A DNA stretch of 64,000 bases from Leifsonia sp. PS1209 (GTDB lineage Bacteria; Actinomycetota; Actinomycetes; Actinomycetales; Microbacteriaceae). How positions within the stretch are numbered: the stretch's first letter is position 1; every line of letters starts with the position of its first letter. This document shows positions 51,606-61,075 of this stretch, in pieces. The stretch lies in NCBI RefSeq assembly GCF_012317045.1, contig NZ_CP051154.1, positions 3,100,001 through 3,164,000 on the forward strand, given 5' to 3'. The notes below the pieces were generated by a model. It was not told the DNA's origin. It searched no databases and saw only the letters and a program-made list of their open reading frames with translations. A program made the position numbers and the translations under genes.

Positions 51606-52055
51606 CTACTTGCAGGCGCCGGTCGTGGCGCCATTCGAATCGTCGATGTGGAACAGGCTGCCCGTGCTGCCGACAGCGTCGATGCAGAACGAGGTTGACG
51701 TCGGCGTGGAACCGTTCTTGAAGCCGATCGATGTGGTGTCTGCGCTCTGCGTGTATCCGTAGGTGGCGAGGCTCGTCGACGTTCCCTTGTCGAACGTGGG
51801 CTTCGGGACGTCGGCGGCCGAGCCCTTGTCGGTGTAGTACGCGACCACGGCGGTCTTGGCGTTCGCCAGGTCGGACTTGACGCCCGCGTCCTTGGCGTTG
51901 TTCTGGACCCCGATGTAGATCGGGATGGCGATGGCGGCCAGGATGCCGATGATGATGACCACCACGAGGAGCTCGATCAGGGTGAAGCCCTTCTCGTCCT
52001 CTTCGAGCAGGCCCTTGCGGCGAGCGTTCAGCTTGCCCATGAGTCGGAAGTACAT
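51606..52055 (-). CDS. pilA: Major type IV pilin
   Basis: This 149-residue prepilin has a 23-residue charged leader ending EEDEKG. It is cleaved before FTLIELLVVVIIIGILAAIA, the classic pilin N-terminus with Glu at +5. The mature protein has about 126 residues, with a Ser/Thr-rich head and two cysteines (SFCIDAVG and the C-terminal GACK) that can form the pilin disulfide loop. The ATG at 52055 is used; a second ATG at 52040 would shorten the leader by five codons. It has its own promoter region and a strong hairpin after it, as expected for an abundant subunit. Confidence 0.93.
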   Translation of the reverse strand: MYFRLMGKLNARRKGLLEEDEKGFTLIELLVVVIIIGILAAIAIPIYIGVQNNAKDAGVKSDLANAKTAVVAYYTDKGSAADVPKPTFDKGTSTSLATYGYTQSADTTSIGFKNGSTPTSTSFCIDAVGSTGSLFHIDDSNGATTGACK

Positions 52056-52186
52056 TGCAGTTTCCAATCGGTCGGGTAGTGCGGGTCGGGGAGCGTTTGC
52101 GAGTGCCGCTCCGGTGATGACCATAATTCCCAGGAGATTTTGAGAAACATCCCACATTTGGGGGGTTTTCAGTCAGATTTCACCCC

Positions 52187-52192
52187 AGTGTA
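52187..52192 (-). promoter_or_regulatory. Candidate pilA promoter -10
   Basis: TACACT on the minus strand lies in the 175-nt pilC-pilA gap, giving a leader of about 125 nt. The -35 is weak (TTTCCA, 15 nt away). The leader holds a small hairpin, GGAGCG with CGCTCC (52090-52112). Confidence 0.4.
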
Positions 52193-52230
52193 GGGGGATA
52201 AAACGCGTGGAAACCCCTGGTCGGGGGTCA

Positions 52231-53457
52231 CTACTTGACGGCGGAGGCGATGCTGAAAATGGGCAGGTAGAGGGCCACGACCATGCCGCCGATGATCACG
52301 CCGAGGAAGGCGATCATGAGCGGTTCGATCATCGCGGTGAGCTGCTCCGTCGCCGCCTCGACCTCCTGCTCGTAGAAGTCGGCGATCTTGTTGAGCATGG
52401 ATTCGAGCGAGCCGGCGTCCTCGCCGACCGCGATCATCTGCGTCACCATCGCAGGGAACACCGGCTGTTTGGCCAGTGGGGCCGCGATCGACTCGCCCTG
52501 CCGCACGGACTCGGCGACCTCCTCCAGCGCGTTCTGGATCACCCAGTTGCCAGAGGTCTCCCCCACGATCCTGAGGGCTTGCAGGATCGGCACACCCGCG
52601 CTGATCATGTTGGCGAAGTTGCGGCTGAACCGGGCGATGGCGATCTTCTTCAGCAATGAGCCGAAGACGGGCAGCTTGAGCTTGACCGGATCGACCTTGC
52701 GCCGCACGGACTCGTCGTTCTTGTGCCTTCCCCACCAGACCGCGAAGACGATGCCGCCCACGAGCAGCACCGGCGCTATCCAGACCATCGCGTGCGAGAG
52801 CTGCACCAGGATCTCTGTGGGCAGCGGGAGCTGGCTGCCCATGCTGGAGAACATCTTCTCGAAGATCGGGACGACGAACAGCAGCATCACCACGACGGAG
52901 ACGACAGACATCAGCAGCACGATCACCGGGTAGGTCAGCGCCGACTTGATCGAGGACTTGAGCTTGACCTCCTTCTCGAAGTTCGACGCGACCGCTTCCA
53001 GCGCGTCGTCGAGGAAGCCGCCCGTCTCGCCGGCGCGCACCATGTTGATCATGAGCGGAGGGAACAGGTCGGCGTGCTTGCGCATGGCCTCGGAGGTCGA
53101 GACGCCGGACTCCACCTGGTCGCGCACCTCGGAGAGCACGGCCTGCAGCTTCTTGTTCGGCGTCTGCTCGGCCAGGATGTTCAGGGTGCGCAGCAGGGAC
53201 AGCCCGGAGGCGATCATGGTCGCCATCTGCCTGCTCATCACGGCGAGCTCTTTGAGCTTCACCCCCGAGCCGAAGCTGATGTTGATGTCGCGGTTGAGTC
53301 CCGTGCCTCCCGGGGACTCGGCGATCGACACGGGCGAGAGGCCCATCGTCCTGAGCCGGGCTGCGACGGCGGCCTCGCTCGTCGCATCCACCCGGCCTTT
53401 GACGATCTTGCCGTCGGCGTCTCTGCCCTTGTACGCGTATGCGGTGCTTGCGGGCAT
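52231..53457 (-). CDS. pilC: Type IV pilus inner-membrane platform protein PilC
   Basis: PilC (GspF family) is the membrane platform that the PilB and PilT motors act on. The 408 residues begin AYAYKGRDADGKIVKGRVDA and contain two GspF domains (about 70-195 and 275-398). Signatures are MSRQMATMIASGLSLLRTL and FSRNFANMISAGVPILQALR, each followed by hydrophobic helices. The length is typical. It is 4 nt after pilT. Confidence 0.95.
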   Translation of the reverse strand: MPASTAYAYKGRDADGKIVKGRVDATSEAAVAARLRTMGLSPVSIAESPGGTGLNRDINISFGSGVKLKELAVMSRQMATMIASGLSLLRTLNILAEQTPNKKLQAVLSEVRDQVESGVSTSEAMRKHADLFPPLMINMVRAGETGGFLDDALEAVASNFEKEVKLKSSIKSALTYPVIVLLMSVVSVVVMLLFVVPIFEKMFSSMGSQLPLPTEILVQLSHAMVWIAPVLLVGGIVFAVWWGRHKNDESVRRKVDPVKLKLPVFGSLLKKIAIARFSRNFANMISAGVPILQALRIVGETSGNWVIQNALEEVAESVRQGESIAAPLAKQPVFPAMVTQMIAVGEDAGSLESMLNKIADFYEQEVEAATEQLTAMIEPLMIAFLGVIIGGMVVALYLPIFSIASAVK

Positions 53458-53461
53458 GGCT

Positions 53462-54976
53462 CTACCTCACGGTTCCTGAGTATGTGTCGCCGAAGTCCGG
53501 CCCGCTGGATGCGATGGCCATCGCCGAGGAGTCTGTCGGAGACTCCGCGCGCTGGATGAGTCTGGTGATGCCTTCCACGTCGTGGGCCTTGTCCATGGCC
53601 GCCTTGCGGGTGATCTGGCCGGAGTTGACGAGGTCGGCGAGGTGCTGGTCCATCGTGCGCATCCCGGAGTCGCGGCCCGCCTGCATCATCGAGGCGATCT
53701 GGTAGGTCTTGCCCTCGCGGATGAGGTTGGCGACGGCGGGGGTCATCATCAGGATCTCGGTGGCCACCACGCGGCCGCGGCCGTTCGCCCGCTTCACCAG
53801 GGTCTGGCAGACCACGCCCTGCAGGGTGGCGGCGAGCTGGGCGCGCACCTGGTCCTGCTGGTGCGGAGGGAACACGTCGATGACGCGGTCGATGGTCTGC
53901 GGCGCATCCTGGGTGTGCAGGGTGGCGAAGACCAGGTGGCCGGTCTCGGCGGCGGTGAGTGCGACGGAGATGGTCTCCAGGTCGCGGAGCTCGCCGATCA
54001 GGATGACGTCGGGGTCCTGGCGCAGGACGTGCTTGAGGGCCGCACCGAAGCTGTGGGTGTCGTGCCCGACCTCGCGCTGGTTGACGATCGACTTCTTGTG
54101 GGTGTGCATGAACTCGATCGGGTCCTCGACCGTCACGATGTGGTCTGCGCGCGTGGTGTTGACCAGGTCGATGAGGGCGGCGAGGGTGGTCGACTTGCCG
54201 GAGCCCGTCGGGCCGGTGACCAGCACGAGACCGCGCGGCAGCTGCGAGAACGAGCCGACGGCATCCGGGACGCCGAGCTCGTGCAGCTGCTTGATCTCGG
54301 TCGGGATGAGTCGGAACGCGGCCCCGACGGAGCCGCGCTGCTGGTAGACGTTGACGCGGAAACGGGAGTTGGCGGAGATGGTGAACGCGAAGTCGAGTTC
54401 GAGCTCCCGGTCGAAGACCTCGCGCTGCCGGTCGGTGAGGAGACTGGTGAGCGCCGCCCTGGTGCGGTCGTGGTTCCACGGGGTCACGGAGCCCGCCGGC
54501 CGCAGGCTGCCGTCGACGCGCACCATCGGCGCCGTCCCGACGGTGACGTGCAGGTCGGACGCGCCCTGGTAGACCACCTCGTGCAGCGCCGCAACCAGCT
54601 CGGCGTCCGCGCGTTCGAGCGCTTCGCGCTCCACGGTGGTGAGCGTCTCGTCGATGGGCTCCGGCTCGTGCGGGTGCAGGGCGACGGAAAGCACGGGCTC
54701 GGGGAGCGGGTCGGCGGCGCGACGCCCGGACGGGACGAGCCGCTGCACCGGATACGCGTCGTCGACCGCGGGGAACGGGACGGTGGGAATCGCGGCCGTG
54801 GGCGGCACGGCGACCGGCGGGGCGAGCACGGGCGGCGGCAGCAGCGGCGTGCCATCCCCCGGCGCCCAGCCTCCGGCCGTCGAGCCCGGTGGGGTCACCG
54901 GGATCTCGTACACCGGCTTCTGCTCCGGCGGGGGAAAGCCGCCCCAACTCGTGTCGTTGCTCGCATCCGATGCCAT
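53462..54976 (-). CDS. pilT: Type IV pilus retraction ATPase PilT
   Basis: PilT powers pilus disassembly and retraction. The hexameric ATPase core fills about residues 120-470, with Walker A VTGPTGSGKSTTLAA, the Asp box VEDPIEFMHTHKKS, Walker B DVILIGELRDLETI and the His box FATLHTQDAPQTIDR. AIRAGR of canonical PilT is not found in that exact form. At 504 residues it is about 150 longer than usual, because of a Pro-rich, probably disordered N-terminus (1-105) and a 30-residue tail. The ATG follows TAGGAGGG overlapping the pilB stop. Confidence 0.92.
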   Translation of the reverse strand: MASDASNDTSWGGFPPPEQKPVYEIPVTPPGSTAGGWAPGDGTPLLPPPVLAPPVAVPPTAAIPTVPFPAVDDAYPVQRLVPSGRRAADPLPEPVLSVALHPHEPEPIDETLTTVEREALERADAELVAALHEVVYQGASDLHVTVGTAPMVRVDGSLRPAGSVTPWNHDRTRAALTSLLTDRQREVFDRELELDFAFTISANSRFRVNVYQQRGSVGAAFRLIPTEIKQLHELGVPDAVGSFSQLPRGLVLVTGPTGSGKSTTLAALIDLVNTTRADHIVTVEDPIEFMHTHKKSIVNQREVGHDTHSFGAALKHVLRQDPDVILIGELRDLETISVALTAAETGHLVFATLHTQDAPQTIDRVIDVFPPHQQDQVRAQLAATLQGVVCQTLVKRANGRGRVVATEILMMTPAVANLIREGKTYQIASMMQAGRDSGMRTMDQHLADLVNSGQITRKAAMDKAHDVEGITRLIQRAESPTDSSAMAIASSGPDFGDTYSGTVR

Positions 54977-54984
54977 GAGCCCTC

Positions 54985-56655
54985 CTAGGCCACCACTCGC
55001 AGGATCTCTTCCACCGAGGTCAGGCCGAGTCTGGCCTTCTCCCAGCCGTCTTCGCGCAGGGTGAGCATCCCCTGCTCCCGTGCCGCCCGGCCGATCTCGG
55101 CACTGGATGCCCGGCCGACGGCGAGCCGCTCGATCTCCTCGCTCACCGCCATCACCTCGTGCACGGCGATGCGACCCCGGTAGCCCGTGTTCGAGCAGGT
55201 GGGGCAGCCGACGGGCACGAACACCTGCGGCGGCTGCTGGTCGGCGGACACCGGGAACCGGAGCCGCTGCAGGTCGTCGACCGAGTAGACGGCCGGCTGC
55301 TTGCAGCGGTCGCAGAGCCTGCGCGCGAGACGCTGGGCGACCACGCAGTCCAGGGCGGAACCCACCAGGAACGGCTCGATGTCCATCTCGGTGAGGCGGG
55401 TTACGGCGCTCGGGGCGTCGTTGGTGTGCAGGGTCGACAGCACGAGGTGGCCGGTCAGCGACGCCTCGATGGCGATCTGCGCCGTCTCGTGGTCGCGGAT
55501 CTCGCCGAGGAGGACCACATCCGGGTCGCTGCGCAGGATGCTGCGGAGCGCGCTGGCGAACGTGAGTCCCGCCTTCGGGTTCACTTGCACCTGGTTGATG
55601 CCCGCCATCCGGTACTCCACCGGGTCCTCGACCGTGATGACGTTGATCTCCGGTCGCGCGACGGCGTTGAGCGTCGTGTACAGCGTGGTCGACTTGCCGG
55701 AGCCGGTCGGGCCGGTGACCAGGATCATCCCGTACGGCTTCGAATAGGAGGCTCGGTACGTCTCGAAGTTGCGCTCCAGCAGATTGAGGTCGCGCAGCGT
55801 CATCCCGGTGTTGGTGTTGTCCAGGATGCGCATGACGACCTTCTCGCCCCACACCGTCGGCAGCGTCGCGACGCGCAGGTCGATCTGGCGGCCGCCGTGC
55901 ACGACCGACATGCGGCCGTCCTGCGGTTTGCGCCGCTCGGCGATGTCGATGTCGCTCATGATCTTGAGGCGCGAGATGACACCGTTCTGGATGCTCTTGG
56001 GCGCGCTCTGCATGGCGTGCAGCACCCCGTCGATCCTGTACCGCACGCGCACGTCGTGCTCGGCCGGCTCGATGTGGATGTCGGAGGCGTGATCCTGGAT
56101 GGCCTGGCTCACCAGCAGGTTCACGAACCGGACGATGGGGGCGTCGTCGTCGCTCGACTCGGCGATGGTGAGGCTGGAATCGTCCGGGGTCGCCGACTCC
56201 TCCTCGAGCGTGGTGGTGAGGTCGCTCAGCTCGTCGTCCGCGCGGATGTACCTGTCGATCGCGGTGAGCAGGTCGCCGAGCTCCGCGACGGCGGGGGCGA
56301 CGTTCATCCGGGCGGCCGCGCGCACGTCGTCGATGGCGAACACGTTTCCCGGGTCGGCCATCGCGAGGATCACGGTGCCGTCGGCGGTCCCGATCGGCAG
56401 GACGGAGTGGCGGCGGCAGATCGCGCCGGTCACCAGCGAGACGGCGGTGCGGTCCACCGGGTAGTCGCCGAGCTCCACGAACGGGAGGCCGGACTGGGCT
56501 GCGCGGGCGCGGGCCAGCTGCGTCGCGCTGATGGCGCCGCGCGCGAGCAGGTCGCGCACAGCGGCCTCATCGGCTGTCGGCTCGCTCGTCACCGTGTCGA
56601 GATACTCGATCGGCAGATGGCCGTGCAGGATCAGGATTTCCGTCATCGACGCCAC
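54985..56655 (-). CDS. pilB: Type IV pilus extension ATPase PilB
   Basis: PilB powers pilus assembly. The 556 residues have an N-terminal MshEN-like region (about 1-150; LLARGAISATQLARARA, then LPFVELGDYPVD). The GspE core follows: Walker A VTGPTGSGKSTTLYTTL, Asp box VEDPVEYRMAGINQVQ, Walker B DVVLLGEIRDHETA and His box LSTLHTNDAPSAVTRL. The zinc site is CDRCK with CPTCSN. The MshEN-like part could bind cyclic di-GMP, but the motif is not clear. The GTG start follows GGAGG by 5 nt. It is the first gene of the operon. Confidence 0.94.
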   Translation of the reverse strand: MASMTEILILHGHLPIEYLDTVTSEPTADEAAVRDLLARGAISATQLARARAAQSGLPFVELGDYPVDRTAVSLVTGAICRRHSVLPIGTADGTVILAMADPGNVFAIDDVRAAARMNVAPAVAELGDLLTAIDRYIRADDELSDLTTTLEEESATPDDSSLTIAESSDDDAPIVRFVNLLVSQAIQDHASDIHIEPAEHDVRVRYRIDGVLHAMQSAPKSIQNGVISRLKIMSDIDIAERRKPQDGRMSVVHGGRQIDLRVATLPTVWGEKVVMRILDNTNTGMTLRDLNLLERNFETYRASYSKPYGMILVTGPTGSGKSTTLYTTLNAVARPEINVITVEDPVEYRMAGINQVQVNPKAGLTFASALRSILRSDPDVVLLGEIRDHETAQIAIEASLTGHLVLSTLHTNDAPSAVTRLTEMDIEPFLVGSALDCVVAQRLARRLCDRCKQPAVYSVDDLQRLRFPVSADQQPPQVFVPVGCPTCSNTGYRGRIAVHEVMAVSEEIERLAVGRASSAEIGRAAREQGMLTLREDGWEKARLGLTSVEEILRVVA

Positions 56656-56721
56656 GGGAGCCTCCTCGCAAGGACGATGCCGGGGCGGGTCGGGTGTCTC
56701 GGCAGATGCGGCGGTACTGCA

Positions 56722-56751
56722 ATATCACTTCTTCGGGTGAAGCGATGTCAC
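56722..56751 (-). promoter_or_regulatory. pil operon promoter
   Basis: On the minus strand GTGACA (56746-56751), an 18-nt spacer and TGATAT (56722-56727) lie about 65 nt before pilB. The next 60 bp upstream hold GTG-CACAC repeats. Confidence 0.55.
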
Positions 56752-56762
56752 ACTATTCGCGC

Positions 56763-56804
56763 GTGTCACACACGCACCACTCCCACCTACAGGTGCCACA
56801 CACC
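56763..56804. repeat. GTGYCACACAC repeats upstream of the pil promoter
   Basis: GTGTCACACACG (56763-56774) and GTGCCACACACC (56793-56804) are spaced exactly 30 nt apart. Each contains a small inverted repeat (CGTGT/ACACG; AGGTG/CACCT). A third related ATGTCACACTA overlaps the -35. They look like binding sites for a regulator. Confidence 0.45.
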
Positions 56805-56821
56805 TGGGGGTCAGACGAAGT

Positions 56822-57052
56822 TCAGCGGCGGCGGATGTCCGCGCGCCGCGAAGCGAGGTAGACGAGCACGCCCGCGATCACCGCGGAACCCATCGTGGTG
56901 ATCCAGAACGGCAGCGTGCTCGCGGCATGGCCGGTCGTGGCCTGCACGATTCCGATCAGGAAGCTCCCCACGGCGACGACCAGCAGTGCCACCGCGACAC
57001 CGACCATCGCGCGGCCGGTCGAGTCGGTGTATTCGAGGAGGTGACGCCACAT
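56822..57052 (-). CDS. Small two-helix membrane protein
   Basis: This 76-residue protein begins MWRHLLEYTDSTGRAM. It has two hydrophobic helices (about 17-38 and 47-65) and a basic C-terminus (ASRRADIRRR). No motif points to a function. The ATG at 57052 is favoured by a GACAAT box 6 nt upstream; longer starts at 57070 and 57127 run into the rpoC terminator. It lies between the rpoC terminator and the pil promoter region. Confidence 0.7.
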   Translation of the reverse strand: MWRHLLEYTDSTGRAMVGVAVALLVVAVGSFLIGIVQATTGHAASTLPFWITTMGSAVIAGVLVYLASRRADIRRR

Positions 57053-57058
57053 GCATCC

Positions 57059-57064
57059 ATTGTC
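57059..57064 (-). promoter_or_regulatory. -10 element of the 57052 gene, leaderless
   Basis: GACAAT on the minus strand ends 6 nt before the ATG at 57052. It differs from TATAAT mainly at the first base. Confidence 0.4.
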
Positions 57065-57103
57065 GCGCATCCCGCTGGGTCGGCCGTCCACGCCCACAAA
57101 CGA

Positions 57104-57139
57104 GGACGGCCCCCGGTGCCGAAGCACCGGGGGCCGTCC
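57104..57139 (-). terminator. rpoBC operon terminator
   Basis: A perfect 16-bp stem (GGACGGCCCCCGGTGC and its complement) with loop TTCG on the transcribed strand lies 16 nt past the rpoC stop. Confidence 0.88.
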
Positions 57140-57155
57140 GTCGTACGGAATCGCT

Positions 57156-60100
57156 TTAGTTGTACGTTCCCGGGGTGTAGTCGTCCGAGCTGAAGCTGTC
57201 GAAGTCGACGAAGCTCAGGTCGTTCTCGCTGAAGGCCGAGTCGTCGGCGAAGATGCGGTTGGGGTACCGCTCCGCCTTCGCCTCTTCCGTGGCCTCGACC
57301 GTCACGTTGCGGTAGCGAGCCAGGCCGGTACCGGCCGGGATCAGCTTTCCGATGATGACGTTCTCCTTGAGGCCGATCAGCGGGTCGGACTTGCCCTCCA
57401 TGGCCGCCTGCGTCAGGACGCGGGTGGTCTCCTGGAAGGACGCGGCCGACAGCCACGACTCGGTCGCGAGGGAAGCCTTGGTGATACCCATGACCTCCTG
57501 GCGAGCCGACGCGGTCTTCTTGCCCTCGGTGAGAGTGGCGCGGTTGACCTCGTTGTACTTCGAGCGGTCGACCAGCTCGCCGGGCAGCAGGTCGGTGTCG
57601 CCGTGCTCGACGACGGTGACCTTGCGCAGCATCTGGCGGACGATGACCTCGATGTGCTTGTCGTGGATCGGAACACCCTGCGAGCGGTAGACGCCCTGCA
57701 CACCACCGACGAGGTGCTTCTGCACCTCACGGACACCCTTGACGCGAAGAACTTCCTTCGGGTCGACGGCGCCGACGATGATCTGCGTTCCGAGCTCGAC
57801 GTGCTGGCCGTCCTCGACGAGGAGGGTCGAACGCTTGAGCACCGGGTAGACGTGCGGCTCGTCGCCGTTGTCCGGGGTCAGGATGACCTTGCGGCTGCGC
57901 TCCGTGTCCTCGATGGTGATGCGTCCTGCTGCCTCGGCGATCGGGGAAGCACCCTTGGGGGTACGAGCTTCGAACAGCTCCTGCACGCGGGGAAGACCCT
58001 GCGTGATGTCGTCAGCGGATGCGGAACCACCGGTGTGGAACGTACGCATGGTCAGCTGGGTTCCCGGCTCACCGATCGACTGGGCCGCGATGATGCCGAC
58101 GGCCTCTCCGATGTCGACGAGCTTTCCGGTCGCGAGCGAGCGGCCGTAGCAGGCCGCACACACACCGACGGCCGACTCACAGGTGAGCACGGAGCGCACC
58201 TTGATGTCGGTGACACCGGCGGCGACCAGCTTGTCGATGAGGACGTCTCCGACGTCGTCACCGGCCTTCGCCACGACGGTTCCCTCCGGCGAGACAGCGT
58301 CGGCGGCGAGGGTACGGGCGAACACCGAGTTCTCCACGTTCGCGTCGCGCACCAGCACGCCGTCGGCGCCGGCCTCGGCGATCGGAAGGTCGAGACCCTT
58401 GGTCGTGCCACAGTCGTCCTCACGGATGATGACGTCCTGCGACACGTCCACCAGACGACGCGTCAGGTAGCCCGAGTCCGCCGTACGGAGAGCCGTGTCG
58501 GCCAGACCCTTACGGGCACCGTGCGTCGCGATGAAGTACTCCGCCACCGACAGACCCTCGCGGTACGAGGAAATGATCGGACGGGGGATGATCTCACCCT
58601 TCGGGTTGTTCACCAGACCACGCATACCGGCGATGTTGCGCACCTGCAGCCAGTTACCACGGGCACCGGAGGTGACCATGCGGTTGATGGTGTTGTCCGC
58701 TGGGAAGTTGGCGCGCATGGCCTCTGCGACCTCGTTGGTCGCTTCGGTCCAGATCTTCACCAGTTCCTGACGACGCTCGAGGTCGGTCGTGAGACCCTTC
58801 TCGAACTCGGCAGTGACCTTGGCGGCCTTCTTCTCGTAGCCGGCAACGATCTGCGGCTTGTTCGGCGGCGTCAGGATGTCGCTCAGCGACACCGTCACAC
58901 CGGACCGGGTGGCCCAGTAGAAACCGGCGTCCTTGATGCGGTCCAGTGCTGCTGCGACCTCCACCTTCGGGTAGCGCTCCGCGAGGGCGTTGACGATCGA
59001 GGAGATCACGCCCTTGTCAGCGACCTCGTCGACGAACGGGTAGTCCGCCGGCAGCGCCTCGTTGAAGAGGGCGCGGCCGAGGGTCGTCTCGACGATGGCG
59101 GTGACACCCTCGGTGCCGGTCTCGTTCGCGTCGGAGGGCACGTAGTCCTCGAGACGGATCTTGACCTTGGCGTTGAGGTGCAGCGAACCCTGGTCCTTGG
59201 CGAGGATCGCCTCGGAGACCGACGAGAACGCGCGCCCCTCGCCCTCGGCGCCTTCGCGCACGGTGGTGAGGTGGTGCAGACCGATGATCATGTCCTGCGA
59301 GGGCAGGGTGACCGGACGGCCGTCCGACGGCTTCAGGATGTTGTTCGACGCGAGCATCAGGATGCGGGCCTCGGCCTGAGCCTCGACCGACAGCGGCAGG
59401 TGGACAGCCATCTGGTCGCCGTCGAAGTCCGCGTTGAACGCGGCACACACGAGCGGGTGCAGCTGGATGGCCTTGCCCTCGACGAGCTGAGGCTCGAACG
59501 CCTGGATGCCGAGACGGTGCAGGGTGGGTGCACGGTTCAGCAGCACGGGGCGCTCGCGGATGATCTCCTCGAGCACGTCCCAGACCTGCGGACGCGAACG
59601 CTCGACCATGCGCTTGGCCGCCTTGATGTTCTGAGCGTGGCTCAGGTCGATCAGGCGCTTGATCACGAACGGCTTGAACAGCTCCAGCGCCATCTGCTTG
59701 GGCAGACCACACTGGTGCAGCTTGAGCTGCGGGCCGACGATGATGACCGAACGGCCGGAGTAGTCGACGCGCTTTCCGAGCAGGTTCTGACGGAAACGAC
59801 CCTGCTTGCCCTTCAGCATGTCGCTGAGGGACTTGAGGGCACGGTTGCCGGTGCCGGTGACGGGACGACCGCGGCGGCCGTTGTCGAACAGTGCGTCGAC
59901 GGCCTCCTGCAGCATCCGCTTCTCGTTGTTCACGATGATCTCGGGAGCCCCGAGGTCGAGCAGACGACGCAGACGGTTGTTGCGGTTGATCACGCGGCGG
60001 TACAGGTCGTTCAGGTCGCTGGTCGCGAAGCGGCCACCGTCGAGCTGCACCATCGGGCGCAGCTCCGGCGGGATGACCGGGACGACATCCAGGACCATCG

Positions 60101-61031
60101 CAGCAGGCGAGTTGCCCGTGGCGAGGAACGAGGAGACGACGCGCAGACGCTTGATCGCGCGGATCTTCTTCTGTCCCTTGCCGTTCGCGATCTGGTCGCG
60201 GAGCAGCTCGGCCTCAGCGGCCAGGTCGAACGCGAGCAGGCGACGCTTGATCGCCTCGGCTCCCATGTACGCCTCGAAGTACAGCCCGAAGCGGTCGACC
60301 AGCTCGTTGAAGTCCGCGTCCTCCGGCTTGAGGTCGCCGACCTTGAGGGTGCGGAAGGACTCCCACACACGCTCGAGACGGGCGATGTCCTCGTCGTAGG
60401 ACTTGCGGATCTGGCCCATTTCCTTCTCGGCCGTGTCCTTGACGCGACGCTTCTGGTCGGCCTTGGCGCCTTCCTCCTCCAGTGCGGCGAGGTCGGTCTC
60501 CAGGCGCTGCAGACGGTCCGCGATGCGGCTGTCGCGCTGGTCGGACAGGGTCTTGATCTCGAGACGGAGCTCGTTCTCAAGGCCGGGCATGTCGGCGTGA
60601 CGGCCCTCTTCGTCGACCTCGATCACCATGTATGCGGCGAAGTAGATGACCTTCTCGAGGTCCTTCGGCGCCATGTCGAGCAGGTAGCCGAGGCGCGAGG
60701 GAACACCCTTGAAGTACCAGATGTGGGTCACGGGAGCAGCGAGCTCGATGTGGCCCATGCGCTCGCGGCGGACGGAGGACTTGGTGACCTCCACGCCACA
60801 GCGCTCACAGACGATGCCCTTGAAGCGCACGCGCTTGTACTTACCGCACGAGCACTCCCAGTCACGGCTCGGCCCGAAGATCTGCTCTCCGAAGAGGCCG
60901 TCCTTCTCGGGCTTCAGCGTGCGGTAGTTGATGGTCTCGGGCTTCTTGACCTCGCCGTACGACCAACGACGGATGTCGTCAGCAGTGGCCAGGCCGATAC
61001 GCAGTTCATCGAACGTTGTTGCGTCGATCAA
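57156..61031 (-). CDS. rpoC: RNA polymerase beta' subunit
   Basis: The beta' subunit carries the catalytic magnesium and the DNA clamp. The 1291 residues include the N-terminal zinc finger ([13 protein letters not shown], then VCERCG), the active-site motif [12 protein letters not shown], the bridge/trigger region and a second zinc cluster ([20 protein letters not shown]). The actinobacterial length is typical. The start is TTG (then [18 protein letters not shown]), close behind AAGGA. It is 44 nt after rpoB and ends in a perfect hairpin. Confidence 0.98.
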   Translation of the reverse strand: MIDATTFDELRIGLATADDIRRWSYGEVKKPETINYRTLKPEKDGLFGEQIFGPSRDWECSCGKYKRVRFKGIVCERCGVEVTKSSVRRERMGHIELAAPVTHIWYFKGVPSRLGYLLDMAPKDLEKVIYFAAYMVIEVDEEGRHADMPGLENELRLEIKTLSDQRDSRIADRLQRLETDLAALEEEGAKADQKRRVKDTAEKEMGQIRKSYDEDIARLERVWESFRTLKVGDLKPEDADFNELVDRFGLYFEAYMGAEAIKRRLLAFDLAAEAELLRDQIANGKGQKKIRAIKRLRVVSSFLATGNSPAAMVLDVVPVIPPELRPMVQLDGGRFATSDLNDLYRRVINRNNRLRRLLDLGAPEIIVNNEKRMLQEAVDALFDNGRRGRPVTGTGNRALKSLSDMLKGKQGRFRQNLLGKRVDYSGRSVIIVGPQLKLHQCGLPKQMALELFKPFVIKRLIDLSHAQNIKAAKRMVERSRPQVWDVLEEIIRERPVLLNRAPTLHRLGIQAFEPQLVEGKAIQLHPLVCAAFNADFDGDQMAVHLPLSVEAQAEARILMLASNNILKPSDGRPVTLPSQDMIIGLHHLTTVREGAEGEGRAFSSVSEAILAKDQGSLHLNAKVKIRLEDYVPSDANETGTEGVTAIVETTLGRALFNEALPADYPFVDEVADKGVISSIVNALAERYPKVEVAAALDRIKDAGFYWATRSGVTVSLSDILTPPNKPQIVAGYEKKAAKVTAEFEKGLTTDLERRQELVKIWTEATNEVAEAMRANFPADNTINRMVTSGARGNWLQVRNIAGMRGLVNNPKGEIIPRPIISSYREGLSVAEYFIATHGARKGLADTALRTADSGYLTRRLVDVSQDVIIREDDCGTTKGLDLPIAEAGADGVLVRDANVENSVFARTLAADAVSPEGTVVAKAGDDVGDVLIDKLVAAGVTDIKVRSVLTCESAVGVCAACYGRSLATGKLVDIGEAVGIIAAQSIGEPGTQLTMRTFHTGGSASADDITQGLPRVQELFEARTPKGASPIAEAAGRITIEDTERSRKVILTPDNGDEPHVYPVLKRSTLLVEDGQHVELGTQIIVGAVDPKEVLRVKGVREVQKHLVGGVQGVYRSQGVPIHDKHIEVIVRQMLRKVTVVEHGDTDLLPGELVDRSKYNEVNRATLTEGKKTASARQEVMGITKASLATESWLSAASFQETTRVLTQAAMEGKSDPLIGLKENVIIGKLIPAGTGLARYRNVTVEATEEAKAERYPNRIFADDSAFSENDLSFVDFDSFSSDDYTPGTYN

Positions 61032-61075
61032 TTTTCCTTCTTTCCTGGAAAAAGTGTGTCAGTAGGTCTGGCGGC

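Noticed and set aside
52056..52186. Possible cyclic di-GMP riboswitch in the pilA leader
   Set aside because: A CGCAAACGC string resembles a piece of the consensus, but the two-helix GEMM architecture is not present.
33041..57155. Interpretation of the T7SS-pil block as a recently acquired mobile island
   Set aside because: There is no integrase, transposase, tRNA or flanking direct repeat, and composition matches the flanks.
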